Positions 1 through 8,900 are shown, numbered from the stretch's first letter. The stretch is DNA of 64,000 nt from Solwaraspora sp. WMMA2065 (GCF_030345075.1 NZ_CP128361.1:5952001-6016000), one strand, 5' to 3'. Translations and numbers: made by a program. The notes: generated by a model not told the origin, from the sequence alone.

Positions 1-1379
1 CCGACAGGGCCCTCTCCGACCCGCTGGTGGGTCCCCAGGAAGGTGTCGTCACGGAAGGCGATCGTGCCGTTTCCGCCCCGGTTGTCGCGCCAGGCCAACC
101 GGGTGAGCGGGCGACCACCCACCCCCACCGCGAGCAGGAGGTCGTGCGAGGGATACCAGCCACCACCCCAGCCTTCCTGGGCCACGTATCGCGAGGTATC
201 CCTGGTGGCGGGACTACGTTCGATGAGCTGGCCCCGGAACTCCTTCGGTCGCTTGCCCGGCCGGCGACACCAGCCGTAGAAGGCGGCTTGCTGGGCCTCG
301 AAGGTGACGGCGTACTCGGCGCCGGACTCGTCCGCCCAGGCCACGTGCTCGAGCAGGCAATGCTCGCCCCGGTCGATGAAGAGAGTGACCTCACCCCGGC
401 TGGTGGCGTACCTCAGCACCGGATCTGCGATCAGCTGGCTTTCGAGCGCCGACCTGGCCTGGTCATGTGCGTGCATCGGGTCGATCGTCACCCGGTACAG
501 CCACAGCATGCTCTTGGCATCGCCACCGCTTTCCACCCGCAGCGTATTGCGGCCGGCCAGCAGATCCTCGGCCGAGACGGCGAAGATCAGCCGCTGCGGC
601 AGCCCGCCACCGTTCGGGATCCGCAGCCGGTCGGCCAGTGGCCTGCCGTTGAGGCGAACGGTCAGCGGGGCGTGTCCGGGCGAGCCGGAGAGCATCGACG
701 CGAGCGCCACGACGGCGACGCATGCCTCGCCGACGACGCCCGGATCGGGCACGTCGAACTCCAGCTCGACCGAGCCGCATGCATTGATGGCCAGGTGACC
801 GTCGGCGTTCCACGACCGGTCGATGCCGGTGATGGTCACGTTGCCGGTGCGCGCCGGGTCGGTGCCGAAGTCGGCGTAGGTGGGCTCCATCTGGACGCCG
901 GTGCGGTCGTCGACATGTGCGGCAGGAGCCGGCTGCGGGTCCAGCAGCACCTCGTACGTCGCGACCGTGCGTTCGTTCTTGCCGTACCCGATGTTGGCCG
1001 CGCCGAAAGCGGGCCGCACCTTGCCGACGTGCAGCGCGCCGGGCGCGACCGCGGCACGGGCGACGTAGAGCGGTTCGCCGCTGTGCTCCCGGCCCACCGG
1101 CGTCGCGTCCGACGGCACTGCGCCGTCTGACCCGATGCCCCAGACGCCGCGATCCATCAGCACTTCGTACTCGTCGACGCTGACCTCCGCGCCGCCCCAG
1201 GCGATAAGGGCGGCACCAAGATCAGGACGGACCCGGCCCGGGTGCATACCCCCGTGCAGCTCGGCGCGGCACACCCAGAGCAGCGCGCCGTTCTCCTCGT
1301 AGCCGTGGGGTGCCGCGCCGGCCGGGATCTGTCCTGCGCTGGCGGTCTCCCAACGGTATCCGCTTTCGGACTCTTCCAT
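1..1379 (-). CDS. DM9-repeat (DUF3421) protein, C-terminus beyond window
   Basis: The frame is open from ATG 1379 to the window edge (about 459 residues seen). The N-terminus holds two DM9-type repeats, about residues 8-75 and 78-148. Each has the pattern of a W/G start, 'RAELHGGMHPGRV' or 'RAAVAPGALHVGKV', and an ending 'YEVLMD' or 'YEVLLD'. DM9 repeats are best known from insect and bivalve sugar-binding lectins, so carbohydrate binding is an inference. A second region (about 150-290) has the beta-rich look of a galactose-binding fold ('APLTVRLNGRPLADRL'). The remainder is unassigned. No signal peptide is visible. A GAGGAG motif lies 18 nt upstream of this ATG; an ATG 4 nt earlier is out of frame. 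Confidence 0.72.
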   Translation of the reverse strand, partial: MEESESGYRWETASAGQIPAGAAPHGYEENGALLWVCRAELHGGMHPGRVRPDLGAALIAWGGAEVSVDEYEVLMDRGVWGIGSDGAVPSDATPVGREHSGEPLYVARAAVAPGALHVGKVRPAFGAANIGYGKNERTVATYEVLLDPQPAPAAHVDDRTGVQMEPTYADFGTDPARTGNVTITGIDRSWNADGHLAINACGSVELEFDVPDPGVVGEACVAVVALASMLSGSPGHAPLTVRLNGRPLADRLRIPNGGGLPQRLIFAVSAEDLLAGRNTLRVESGGDAKSMLWLYRVTIDPMHAHDQARSALESQLIADPVLRYATSRGEVTLFIDRGEHCLLEHVAWADESGAEYAVTFEAQQAAFYGWCRRPGKRPKEFRGQLIERSPATRDTSRYVAQEGWGGGWYPSHDLLLAVGVGGRPLTRLAWRDNRGGNGTIAFRDDTFLGTHQRVGEGPV

Positions 1380-1444
1380 CCATGAAGGATAGTTCAGCTC
1401 CTCGGGCCGACGGCCACCCTGGGTCGTCAGGACGCCGTCAGGGT

Positions 1445-2386
1445 CTACCTGTCCCGGGTGGCGTCCTGCTGTTCAAGCCAGGTCAGGATCGTCCGGGTCG
1501 TCTCTTCCGGCTTCTCCTGCTGGATCCAGTGCCCGCAGTCCAGGGTGACCACGTCCACATTGGGCACGAACTCCGCCAGCCTGGCGGACTTGGCGATCGT
1601 GTCCCGGTCGCCGTAGATCATGAGGGTGGGCTGTCGGATGATCGGGTCGACGTCCGCCAGCAGATGCCAGTTGCGGTCGAGGTTGCGGTACCAGTTGATG
1701 CTGCCGGTGAACCCGGTCGACTCGAACGCGGCGACGAAGACGGCCAGTTCGCTGTCGCTCATCACCGGCTCACCGAGTGGTGCTGCCGCCCTGGCCAGCT
1801 CGATGAACGCCATGCCCGGCCGAGGCTGCACCATGGGCAGGTTCTTCCGGTACAGGTTGCGCAGGAACTGGTAGGTGTTCTCGTCGAACACGGCGTCCGC
1901 GACACCCGGCTGCCGGTTGAAGTGGACGAAGTAGAAGTCGCCGCCGAGTACGGCTTCCATCAGCTCGATCCAGGGCGTCTCGCCGCGCTCCTGGTACGGC
2001 AGGCTCAGGTTGATCACCTTGTTGACGCGGTCCGGATGCAGCAGGGTCAGCCCCCAGACGACCATCGCACCCCAGTCGTGGCCGACGAAGGTGGCATCGT
2101 CGTACCCGTAGTGATCGAGCAGCGCGACGAGATCACCCGACAGGTGCGCGATGTCGTAGTCGGTCACCTCGCTCGGGCGCGACGAATTGCCGTAGCCGCG
2201 CTGGTTCGGGACGATGACGTGGTAGCCCGCTTCAGCGAGGGCCGGCATCTGGTGACGCCACGAGTAGGCATGCTCCGGCCAGCCGTGACAGAGCACGATC
2301 GGCTTTCCGGCATTCTGCCGGCCAGCCTCGAAGACTTCGAGCTTCACACCGTTGACGGGGACAAGACTGGGTTCGGGAAAGTTCAT
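1445..2386 (-). CDS. epoxide-hydrolase-like alpha/beta hydrolase
   Basis: A 313-residue alpha/beta-hydrolase-fold enzyme. Family signatures: the oxyanion motif HGWPE (residues 34-38), the nucleophile motif GHDWGA with Asp104, an acid in 'YGDRDT' (about 260) and the catalytic His286 in 'DCGHWIQQEKPEE'. An Asp rather than Ser nucleophile, with HGxP and a cap region between, fits epoxide hydrolases; haloalkane dehalogenase is the alternative. I chose ATG 2386 because AGGA lies 7 nt upstream. An earlier in-frame ATG at 2416 would fall inside the operator-like repeat at 2407-2429. The gene is divergent from a WYL regulator, its likely controller. Substrate unknown. Confidence 0.85.
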   Translation of the reverse strand: MNFPEPSLVPVNGVKLEVFEAGRQNAGKPIVLCHGWPEHAYSWRHQMPALAEAGYHVIVPNQRGYGNSSRPSEVTDYDIAHLSGDLVALLDHYGYDDATFVGHDWGAMVVWGLTLLHPDRVNKVINLSLPYQERGETPWIELMEAVLGGDFYFVHFNRQPGVADAVFDENTYQFLRNLYRKNLPMVQPRPGMAFIELARAAAPLGEPVMSDSELAVFVAAFESTGFTGSINWYRNLDRNWHLLADVDPIIRQPTLMIYGDRDTIAKSARLAEFVPNVDVVTLDCGHWIQQEKPEETTRTILTWLEQQDATRDR

Positions 2387-2406
2387 GTCGCCATCCTGCC
2401 GACCAT

Positions 2407-2429
2407 AACCGGTCACCTCATGACCGGTT
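2407..2429. promoter_or_regulatory. inverted repeat, probable operator of the WYL regulator
   Basis: Perfect 9-bp arms AACCGGTCA and TGACCGGTT separated by CCTCA, in the 63-bp gap between two divergent genes. It lies 20 bp upstream of both chosen starts. Its position and symmetry fit autoregulation by the adjacent WYL protein plus control of the hydrolase (inference). Confidence 0.6.
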
Positions 2430-2449
2430 TATCTGACAATCTTGGCGGC

Positions 2450-3397
2450 ATGCGAACCGACCGGCTGGTGGCCGTACTCCTGCTGCTGCAACAGCGCGAG
2501 CAGGTGACCGCGGCGGAGGTCGCCCGGGAGCTGGAGGTCTCCGAACGCACCGCCCGCCGCGACCTCGACGCCCTGGCCATGGCCGGGGTGCCCGTGTACT
2601 CGACGCAGGGCCGGGGCGGCGGCTGGCGCCTCGTCGGCGGTGCCCGTACCGACCTGTCCGGGTTGACCGCAGGCGAGGCCCGCGCCCTGTTCCTGGTCGC
2701 CGGCCCGGCCTCGGCCACGACGCCGGCCGTGAAAACCGCGCTGCGCAAGCTCGTCCGTGCCCTGCCGGAGCCCTTCCGGGCGCCGGCCGAGGCGGCAGCG
2801 TCGTCGATCGCGATCGACCCGCAACGATGGGGGGCGGGCCGGGCCGATCGCCCGCCGCCGCGCCTCCTCGACGAACTCCAGGACGCGGTGATCCGGGGCG
2901 TCCAGGTGCGGCTCGGCTACGTCGACAGGACCGGCACCGTGAGCGAGCGGACCGTCCACCCGCTGGGCATCGTCGCCAAGAATCCGTGGTGGTACCTCGT
3001 CGCCACCACCGGGACCGGCCGCCGGACCTTCCGGATCGACCGCGTCTCGTCCGTCGACCCCACCGACGATCCGGTGCACCGACCCGCGGACTTCGACCTT
3101 GCCGAGAGCTGGCGGGAGATCGCCGACGAGGTCGACCGCAGGCGGATGCCCGTCGAGATCCAGGCGGTCTGCGCGCCCGACGGGATCGGCACGCTCCGGA
3201 TGGCGCTCGGCGACCGGCTCGAGGTGGGTGGCCCCACGGCCGACGGCCGCGTCGAGGTCGTGATCCGTGGCTACAGCGAGTACACGCTCGCCGGCGAGCT
3301 CGCCTGGCAGGTCGAATGGCTGGAGGTGACCGGCCCCGCCGGGGTGCGGGACCAGCTGGCCGCGATCGGCACCGGGCTCGTCGAGCGGTACGGCTGA
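2450..3397 (+). CDS. WYL-domain transcriptional regulator (YafY-like)
   Basis: 315 residues. The N-terminus is a winged HTH of the DeoR/HTH_11 type ('TAAEVARELEVSERTARRDL', residues 20-39). The middle carries a WYL domain (about 145-210) with 'NPWWYLVATTG' followed by 'RTFRIDRV'. The C-terminal 100 residues match the WCX extension usual in this family. WYL regulators bind small ligands or nucleic acid and commonly act on a divergent neighbour. Here that is the epoxide-hydrolase-like gene, across the inverted repeat 2407-2429. The start is ATG 2450. A second, broken WYL-hydrolase divergent pair lies 1 kb downstream. Confidence 0.9.
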   Translation: MRTDRLVAVLLLLQQREQVTAAEVARELEVSERTARRDLDALAMAGVPVYSTQGRGGGWRLVGGARTDLSGLTAGEARALFLVAGPASATTPAVKTALRKLVRALPEPFRAPAEAAASSIAIDPQRWGAGRADRPPPRLLDELQDAVIRGVQVRLGYVDRTGTVSERTVHPLGIVAKNPWWYLVATTGTGRRTFRIDRVSSVDPTDDPVHRPADFDLAESWREIADEVDRRRMPVEIQAVCAPDGIGTLRMALGDRLEVGGPTADGRVEVVIRGYSEYTLAGELAWQVEWLEVTGPAGVRDQLAAIGTGLVERYG

Positions 3398-3449
3398 AAG
3401 CCCGTCGATCGGTACGGCTGAGAGCGCCTGCGCCAGCGGAGGCCCGTCG

Positions 3450-3947
3450 TCACCCGGTCTGGAGCAGGCCGCGGTTGACCATGAAGTCCCGCAACGTCTC
3501 GACATCGTCGGCGGACATCAACTCACGGGGGATCACGGTCGCCGGCATCCGGCCCACGTACACGATCCAGAAGCCGGGGGTGTCGAGCACCTTGCTGACC
3601 CTGTCCCAGGCGATGTCGCCGAACTCCGTACCGCTGCGCATCGTGATGGTGTCGTCGGTGATGTCGTAGCCGCCGTCGACCGCGTACTCGCCGGACCGGC
3701 GCCGGGCCCGCGAGCGCACCCACGGCCCGTACAGCATCGACAGCACACCGGCGGTGACCAGCGACATCCACAGCAGCGAGAACTGCTCGCCCCAGCCGTA
3801 CTCCCGCCCGCCGACGAAAGCGGCCACCCCGGTCGCCGCCAGGACCGCGCCGATGTAGCCGTACTTGGCCAGCCGCACCCGGCTGAGCGCGGCGGCCGCC
3901 TTACCCGGGTAGTCGGGATCGGCGGGGACGTCGAAACGGATGCGCAC
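3450..3947 (-). CDS. YcxB-like membrane protein
   Basis: 165 residues. It has a short cytoplasmic start, two predicted membrane helices (about 29-48 'YIGAVLAATGVAAFVGG' and 55-75 'FSLLWMSLVTAGVLSMLYG'), an Arg-rich stretch, then a soluble beta-rich domain. 'DITDDTITMRSGTEFGDIAW' and 'FWIVYVGRMPATVIPRELM' in that domain resemble the PH-like C-terminal domain of YcxB proteins. Function unknown. The start is GTG 3947 with no Shine-Dalgarno, but a TATCGT -10 element sits 6 nt upstream, so the transcript may be leaderless. It ends 52 bp from the convergent WYL gene. Confidence 0.7.
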   Translation of the reverse strand: MRIRFDVPADPDYPGKAAAALSRVRLAKYGYIGAVLAATGVAAFVGGREYGWGEQFSLLWMSLVTAGVLSMLYGPWVRSRARRRSGEYAVDGGYDITDDTITMRSGTEFGDIAWDRVSKVLDTPGFWIVYVGRMPATVIPRELMSADDVETLRDFMVNRGLLQTG

Positions 3948-3953
3948 GCCAGC

Positions 3954-3959
3954 ACGATA
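3954..3959 (-). promoter_or_regulatory. -10 element (TATCGT), probable leaderless start
   Basis: TATCGT on the minus strand, 6 nt before the GTG start at 3947, the spacing expected when transcription begins at the start codon. No Shine-Dalgarno is visible. The remnant of the neighbouring hydrolase ends just upstream of this element. Confidence 0.4.
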
Positions 3960-4410
3960 GTGCCCACACCCGCCGCCGCCGCGAAGTCCCGCCGGGCCTG
4001 CTCGTCCAGGTCGGCCGCGTCCGCGCCGTCGAACGGCTCCCAGCCCGGAATCGGCACGACACCGGCGTCGACCTCGAAGAAGTCTGCGTACGTGTCTCCG
4101 TCGACCGCCGGGACGCCACCGATCAGCACGACCTTCGCCACCCGCTCGGGCCGGGCGTCGGCCGCCATCCAGACCAGGGTGCAGGCCGCCGAATGCCCCA
4201 CCACCACCGACCTGCCCGGTCCCGCGTCCACGGCCGCGAGCACCGCGGCCAACTGGTCGGCGAGCGTCGCCGACGTGTTCCCGTCGCCTGACCCGGCAGG
4301 GTCACCGGCACCCGACGCCGGTCCATCTTCTCCAACTCGGCGGCGACGTCGGTCCACGCCGACCCGTCGAGCCACAAGCCACCGATGAGCACGATCTGTT
4401 CTGCGGTCAT
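3960..4410 (-). pseudogene. alpha/beta hydrolase, frameshifted and 3'-truncated
   Basis: ATG 4410 begins an alpha/beta hydrolase ('MTAEQIVLIGGLWLDGSAW'), but the frame breaks after 'VTLPGQ'. The continuation is in another frame from 'GDGNTSATLADQ' onward and includes the nucleophile elbow GHSAACT and 'RVAKVVLIGGVPAVDG'. Restoring one G at about 4285 rejoins the two as LPGQGDGNTS. The protein then stops resembling the family after 'DEQARRDFAAAAG', where it runs into the upstream region of the YcxB-like gene. The C-terminal third with the catalytic His is gone. One indel could be a sequencing error, but the 3' deletion argues for a true pseudogene. Confidence 0.75.
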
Positions 4411-4450
4411 GGCCTCAACCTAACGGCGATTCCGGACGTTCTACTTCCGG

Positions 4451-4456
4451 TACTGT
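4451..4456 (+). promoter_or_regulatory. -10 element (TACTGT) of the broken WYL gene
   Basis: TACTGT lies 7 nt before GTG 4464, fitting a leaderless start. Two near-direct repeats, TTCCGGACG (4432-4440) and TTCCGGTAC (4445-4453), sit just before and over it and could be the old regulator site. Confidence 0.35.
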
Positions 4457-4463
4457 CTGCGTC

Positions 4464-5472
4464 GTGCGCACCGGACCGAGCCCGACCGCCCGCGCCGTCC
4501 GGACGCTCGAAATCCTGCGGGAACGCCCCGGCACCACCGCCGACCAGCTCGCCGCCGCCCTGGGCGTGACCGAGCGGGCTGCGCGACGCTACATCGGCAT
4601 CCTTCCGGGAGGCCGGCATCCCGGTCGAATCGGTCCGAGGGCCGTACGGCGGCTACCGGCTCGGCCGGGGCACCCGGCTGCCGCCGGTGGTCTTCACCCA
4701 GGAACAGGCTCTCGGCCTGGTCATGGCCGTACTCGACGGGCAGCCCGCCGCGATCGACCCCGACGACCCGATCGGCGCGGCACTCAGCAAGGTCATCCGG
4801 GCGCTGCCCGACAGCGTCGGCTGGCAGGCGGCGGCCCTGCGGGGGTACGCCTCGGCCACCCCCGACCGGCATTCGGCCCGTACGGACCCGACCATCACGA
4901 ACGCCCTGGTCACCGCCGTCGCCGACCGGCGCCGGGTCGCGATCACCTATCGCGGCGAGAGCGGCGAGCAGTACGACGCCGAGGTCGACCCGTGGGCGGT
5001 AGTGGTCCGGCACCGACGCTGGTACCTGCTGTGCCACTCGCACCGCGCCGACGCGGTACGCACGTACCGGATCGACCGGGTCCGGGCCGTGCGGCAGCTG
5101 CCGCACGGCTTCACCCCGCCCGACGACCTGGACCCGGTCGCCGCGCTGGAGGTCCATCTCGGCGCCGGCTGGCAGTACCGCACCCGGGTCGTGTTCCACG
5201 TGCCGCGGGAGCGGGTCGCCCCGTGGATCCGGCCGCCAATGGGCCGCCTCACTCCGGACGGAGACCGGTGCGTCCTGGTCGGCAGCACCCGCAACCCGAC
5301 GATGTACGCCAAGGAATGGCTGGCGGTCGTCCCGTTCGACTTCACTGTGGAAGAAGGCCCCGAGCTGCGGGCGGCCGTCGCCACGGTCGCGGCCCGCTTC
5401 AGCGCGGCTCTCTCGCCCGCGCCGGACCCGCCGCCGCTGGACGGACGACCGAACCAGCGCCGGACAGAATAG
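4464..5472 (+). pseudogene. WYL-domain regulator, frameshifted
   Basis: GTG 4464 opens an HTH ('TTADQLAAALGVTERAARRY'). The frame is lost just after, at 'CTTCCGGGAGGCC' (about 4601-4613). Removing one C there restores 'ILREAGIPVESVRGPYGG' and joins the open frame that runs to 5472. The latter holds the WYL domain ('RRWYLLCHSHRADAVRTYRI') and a WCX-like C-terminus ending 'EEGPELRAAVATVAARFS'. The rest is full length (about 335 aa). It is divergent from the broken hydrolase, mirroring the intact pair at 1445-3397. Both halves of this pair are broken. Confidence 0.78.
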
Positions 5473-5706
5473 CGAATACCGTGACGAGGAGTGACTTGCG
5501 GCGGCGCATCCTGCATTACTCCCGATTCTGGACAGATCTGTCATGCAGGTAGGAGAGCGCCGGGTCATCGTGCTGGGCGCTGTCAATCGTCACTACCGCT
5601 ACTGAGCGTTAGGTGCGAGGGGCGGGCACACTGTGCGGGTGAGCATCGTTGGTTGCCTCCTACCGTCGCGCCTCTCCGACACCGACCGGGTGCCGGTGGT
5701 ACGGCG
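5473..5706. other. intergenic, with 12-bp palindrome
   Basis: No gene seen. A perfect palindrome GACAGATCTGTC lies at 5531-5542 and could be an operator. Nothing else is clear in this stretch. Confidence 0.3.
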
Positions 5707-6826
5707 ATGACCACCCCCGGGTCGGGTGCCATCCTGACGATGGTCGAGGCGATCAGCCGGACCCGCGACCTTGGTGAGTTCGCGGAGGCCGGCTGTCGCG
5801 AACTGTTCCGCCTCGTGCCCTGTGTCAGTACGTCGTACAGGGAGGTCAACCTCAGGACCAAGATGGTGTCCGGATACCTGTGGCCGTACCCGGGCGTCGA
5901 ATGGTTCGAGCGGCACGCCGCACTGCTCGGCCGCCTCGCGCTAGAGAACCCGTTGATCGCCCACATGGCTAGCGGCGACGGCTCGGTGGTGTCCTGGGCG
6001 GACGTCGACCCGGACGATACATTCCGCCAGACCGAGCTCTTCCGGGAGTTCTACGCCGTGAACGGCGTCGAGAGTCAGGTCGCACTGGGCGTTCTCAACC
6101 AGCCCGGGTTGGTGACCGCCTTTCACGGTCAACCGCGACGGCACTCCGTTCAGCGCTGACGAGTATCAGGTCCTCGGCGACCTGCGTCCGCACCTGATCA
6201 ACCTGCACAGGCTGGTCAGCGGGTCGGGACGGGCCCGCGCCAACGACCTCCTCCTGACAGCGGACGGTTGGACCGGGGTCCGGCTCGCCGAGGGCGGCAC
6301 GGTGCTGACCACGAGCGTGGAGGCAGTGGCGATCGGTGACCGGCTCGGGCTCGACCTGCGCGTTGGAGCCGACCTCACCTCGACGTCGTTCTGGCGGCGG
6401 CTCCGCGAGACCATCGGGTCGCGCTGGCAGGTCGGCAGGATGACGAGACCGATCCAGCTCGGTGCCGCCGATTGCCCGGTCGAGGCGATGGTCGCCACGA
6501 CGGCAGTCGGCCCGTACTCGCTGATGTTCCGCGACCGGGACGCCGTGCGGCGCCGCCGCTGCCAGGAGTTGGGCCTGACCGGCAGGCAGGCCGAGATCGC
6601 CCGGCTGGTCATCGCCGGCGCGACCAACGCGCAGATCGGCAGGGCGCTGGGCATCACCGCCTCCACGGTGCGCAAGCACCTGGAGGCGACGTTCCGCGTT
6701 GCCGGCGTGCAGTCCCGGGCGGCTCTGGTTGCGGCGCTGCTCGGATCCCGGCTGACGGGCGGGCCGGATGGTTTCCAGGAGTCACGGCTTGTCGAGAACG
6801 CAGACGATCTCCATCTCGACCGATGA
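5707..6826 (+). pseudogene. LuxR-type regulator, frameshifted
   Basis: ATG 5707 begins a helix-rich sensor region ('GAILTMVEAISRTRDLGEFA'). The frame breaks at about 6120, in 'GCCTTTCACGG'. Removing one T gives 'TAFTVNRDGTPFSADEYQVL' and continues to 6826. The C-terminus is a typical LuxR/GerE HTH: 'LTGRQAEIARLVIAGATN', 'IGRALGITASTVRKHLEATF', then 'AGVQSRAALVAALLG'. Corrected length is about 372 aa. If real, the break separates sensor from DNA-binding domain. A single-base sequencing error remains possible. The 3' end overlaps the convergent lipoprotein gene by 45 bp. Confidence 0.72.
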
Positions 6827-7342
6827 GCCGGCGCTGGTCGAGCCCACCAGCCGCACCAGTGCGATGTCCGCACTCGTGCCCTCGGTGACCGGCCCGGTGA
6901 CGTCGATCGAGTCGAAGGTGCTCTTGAAGCCGCTTTCGCTGTTGACGTGCCGGAACGACCGATTTGAGATGGCGGTGAACGACTGGGCGTTGGGGTCGCC
7001 GGAGTCGAAGTTGTCGACGCCGAGGATGAGCCGGACGTCCTCGGCGAACGGATCCGGGACGGGCTGCGCACCGAAACTCCTGGTGAACTCGCACTCGCCC
7101 TCGAAGTCCTCGTGGGTGGTGCCGTCGATGGTGACCGTCCCGGTGCCTTCGTCTGATCGCTCGTAGCCGTCGCCGGGCGGGGTGTCGGACCCCGGTTGCG
7201 TGTCGGCAGCCGCAGCGGTCCCGTCGTCGCGACTGGCGGTCGTATCGTCGGGCTCGGTGAGGGAGCCCGAATCGGCGCACCCGGCCAGGGCGATCGTCGA
7301 GAGGGCGGCTATGAAGGCGAGGCGGGACCGGAACTTGACCAT
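6782..7342 (-). CDS. secreted lipoprotein, function unknown
   Basis: 186 residues. It has a type II signal peptide ('MVKFRSRLAFIAALSTIA') with lipobox LAGC (Cys22), then an acidic Thr/Asp-rich spacer to about residue 65. A compact domain follows ('GTVTIDGTTHEDFEGECEF' to 'EMEIVCVLDKP') with two Cys (in GECEF and IVCVL) that could pair. It reads as an extracellular beta-sandwich, and I do not recognise the family. The start is ATG 7342. It is intact although surrounded by broken genes. Confidence 0.7.
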   Translation of the reverse strand: MVKFRSRLAFIAALSTIALAGCADSGSLTEPDDTTASRDDGTAAAADTQPGSDTPPGDGYERSDEGTGTVTIDGTTHEDFEGECEFTRSFGAQPVPDPFAEDVRLILGVDNFDSGDPNAQSFTAISNRSFRHVNSESGFKSTFDSIDVTGPVTEGTSADIALVRLVGSTSAGSSVEMEIVCVLDKP

Positions 7343-7416
7343 GGTCGCACCTTAGGGACGGACGGCGCGCCGGCCAACGGGACGAACGTCGTATTGCGCC
7401 GGCCACGGCCCGAAGG

Positions 7417-7437
7417 GGGTCCGGTGAAACCGGACCC
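7417..7437. terminator. hairpin in a 270-bp gene-free gap
   Basis: Arms GGGTCCGGT and ACCGGACCC with a GAA loop. No T-tract follows. The 7343-7612 stretch holds no other gene that I can support. Confidence 0.35.
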
Positions 7438-7612
7438 GGCCTGGTCCGAGCTGAACCACAGCGGCCTACCGTTGGTGATGACAGCGACCCCGCCGCCGGA
7501 GCGCAGCAGCGGCCGGGCTGCGGGGTCAACCGGTTGGTTGATGCGCGGATCGACCGACCTCGGTGCCGGCTGGGCGATCCGGCAACCCCGGCGGCGGGCC
7601 ACGCTGGTCCCC

Positions 7613-7648
7613 ATGGGCATCATCGAGGTGACGAACCTCCACAAGCGC
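7613..7648 (+). pseudogene. 12-codon stub of an ABC transporter ATPase
   Basis: ATG 7613 encodes MGIIEVTNLHKR, the conserved opening of a DrrA/daunorubicin-type ABC ATPase, where a Tyr-Gly and then the Walker A would follow. After codon 12 the sequence runs directly into the 3' end of the convergent NmrA-like remnant (corrected stop 7652-7654). The rest of the gene is absent, so this is a deletion junction. The match is short, hence moderate confidence. Confidence 0.5.
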
Positions 7649-7651
7649 GGG

Positions 7652-8472
7652 TCAGGAGAACGTCCGTCGGGCCCAGGTGCGCAGGTCGGTGGTGGGCAGG
7701 CCGAGCGCCTGGGCGATCTCCGGACGCGCGGGGGGAGCCGTTCTCGTTGATCTGCTCGGCGGCGTTGACCGCGAACGGCGGCAGCCCGCGTTCCACCGCT
7801 TCCTCCGGGGTGAGGACCGGGGTGGTGACGGTCCGACCGGTGACCTCGCTGAGGATCGCGGCGACCTCGGTCATCGTACGCAGGTCGCTGGCGAGTTCCA
7901 CGTCCAGACCGTCGAGGGTGCCCGGCGTGGTGAAGGCGGTGGCCGCGGCGTGGCCGATGTCGTCGACCGCCACCCAGACGATGCGGGTGTCCTCGGCGAA
8001 GGCGGTGACGATGGTGCCGCTGGACCAGTCGCCGAACATGTAGGACCAGCCGATCAGGTTCTCCATGAAGGTCGCGGGCTTGAGGATGGTCCAACGGGCG
8101 AAGCCGCCGGTGCGTACCAGTTCGTCGACGGCCGCCTTGCTCTCCCAGTAGTGCCGTTCCCAGCGACCCTCGGCCCAGCCGGGCTGGTTGCGGTGAAAGT
8201 CGCCAGCGCCGGCGACGCTGCTGTGGACGAACTGTGCCACGCCGGCCTTGCGGGCGGCCTCGACGACGTTGCGGCCCCGGCGGAGCTCGGCGTCGCCCTG
8301 CAGATTACGGGATGGAGAAGACCCCGTCGGCCCCGGTGGCGGCGGCGAGCAGCGACGCGGGGTCGTCCAGGTCGCCCCGGACCAGGGCGCGCACCGCGAC
8401 ACCCCGGTCGAGCAGGGCCCGGGCGGTGGCCCCGCCCTGCTTGCCGGTCGTGCCGATGACAAGGACGGTCAA
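7652..8472 (-). pseudogene. NmrA-like NAD(P)-binding protein, two frameshifts
   Basis: TTG 8472, 4 nt after AGGAGG, opens '[20 protein letters not shown]', a Rossmann GxxGxxG nucleotide-binding start. The frame stops after 'GVFSIP' at about 8311. Removing one T there restores 'SIPNLQGDAELRRGRNVVEA' and the long NmrA/HSCARG-type body ('FVHSSVAGAGDF', 'KPATFMENLI'). A second break occurs in a run of six C at about 7735-7740. Dropping one C gives the expected C-terminus 'PARPEIAQALGLPTTDLRTW' and a stop at 7652. Corrected length is about 273 aa. Two indels in one gene argue against chance error, though one is in a homopolymer. Confidence 0.75.
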
Positions 8473-8504
8473 GCTTCCTCCTGGGTGAGTGGGGTGGTGC
8501 CCCG

Positions 8505-8900
8505 CCGGACGCCGGCCAGGCGCTGACGACCTGGCTGTGCGAGCTGGCGGCGTACAACGCGACCACCCGTGGCCTGGTCGCCTCGCTGCTGCAGGAGCCA
8601 CCGGAGGACGAGTCCTGCTGCGCGATGCTCGTGGCGGCCGGCGAACCGCTGCTGCGACGGGCCGTCGACAACGGAGCCGTACGCCCGGACGTCGCGATGG
8701 CCGACCTGGTGACCCTCGTCAACGCGATCGCGCTGGCCACGGAATCGGCCAGCGCGGCCGAGGCGCAACGGCTGATTGCGAGCAGGTACGCCCGCAGGTC
8801 GGGGTGCTGGCCGAACTTGGCGAGGTTGCCGCCGTACGGCCAGCGACGGCTGAGCCCGCAGGAGGTCGGGCTTTGGCGGCGAGGCTGTAGCACCTCGTAG
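8505..8900 (+). pseudogene. TetR-type regulator remnant lacking the HTH
   Basis: From 8505 the frame reads like a TetR C-terminal ligand-binding domain: '[20 protein letters not shown]', then '[20 protein letters not shown]' and '[18 protein letters not shown]'. No start codon or N-terminal HTH precedes it. The 5' side runs straight into the NmrA-like gene's ribosome-binding site. The recognisable part ends near 8790; the frame stays open to a stop at 8898-8900. It probably once regulated the divergent NmrA-like gene. Confidence 0.6.

Noticed and set aside
1428-1468. CAGGACGCC / GGCGTCCTG inverted pair at the epoxide-hydrolase 3' end
   Set aside because: The arms are 23 nt apart and overlap coding sequence; too weak to call a terminator.
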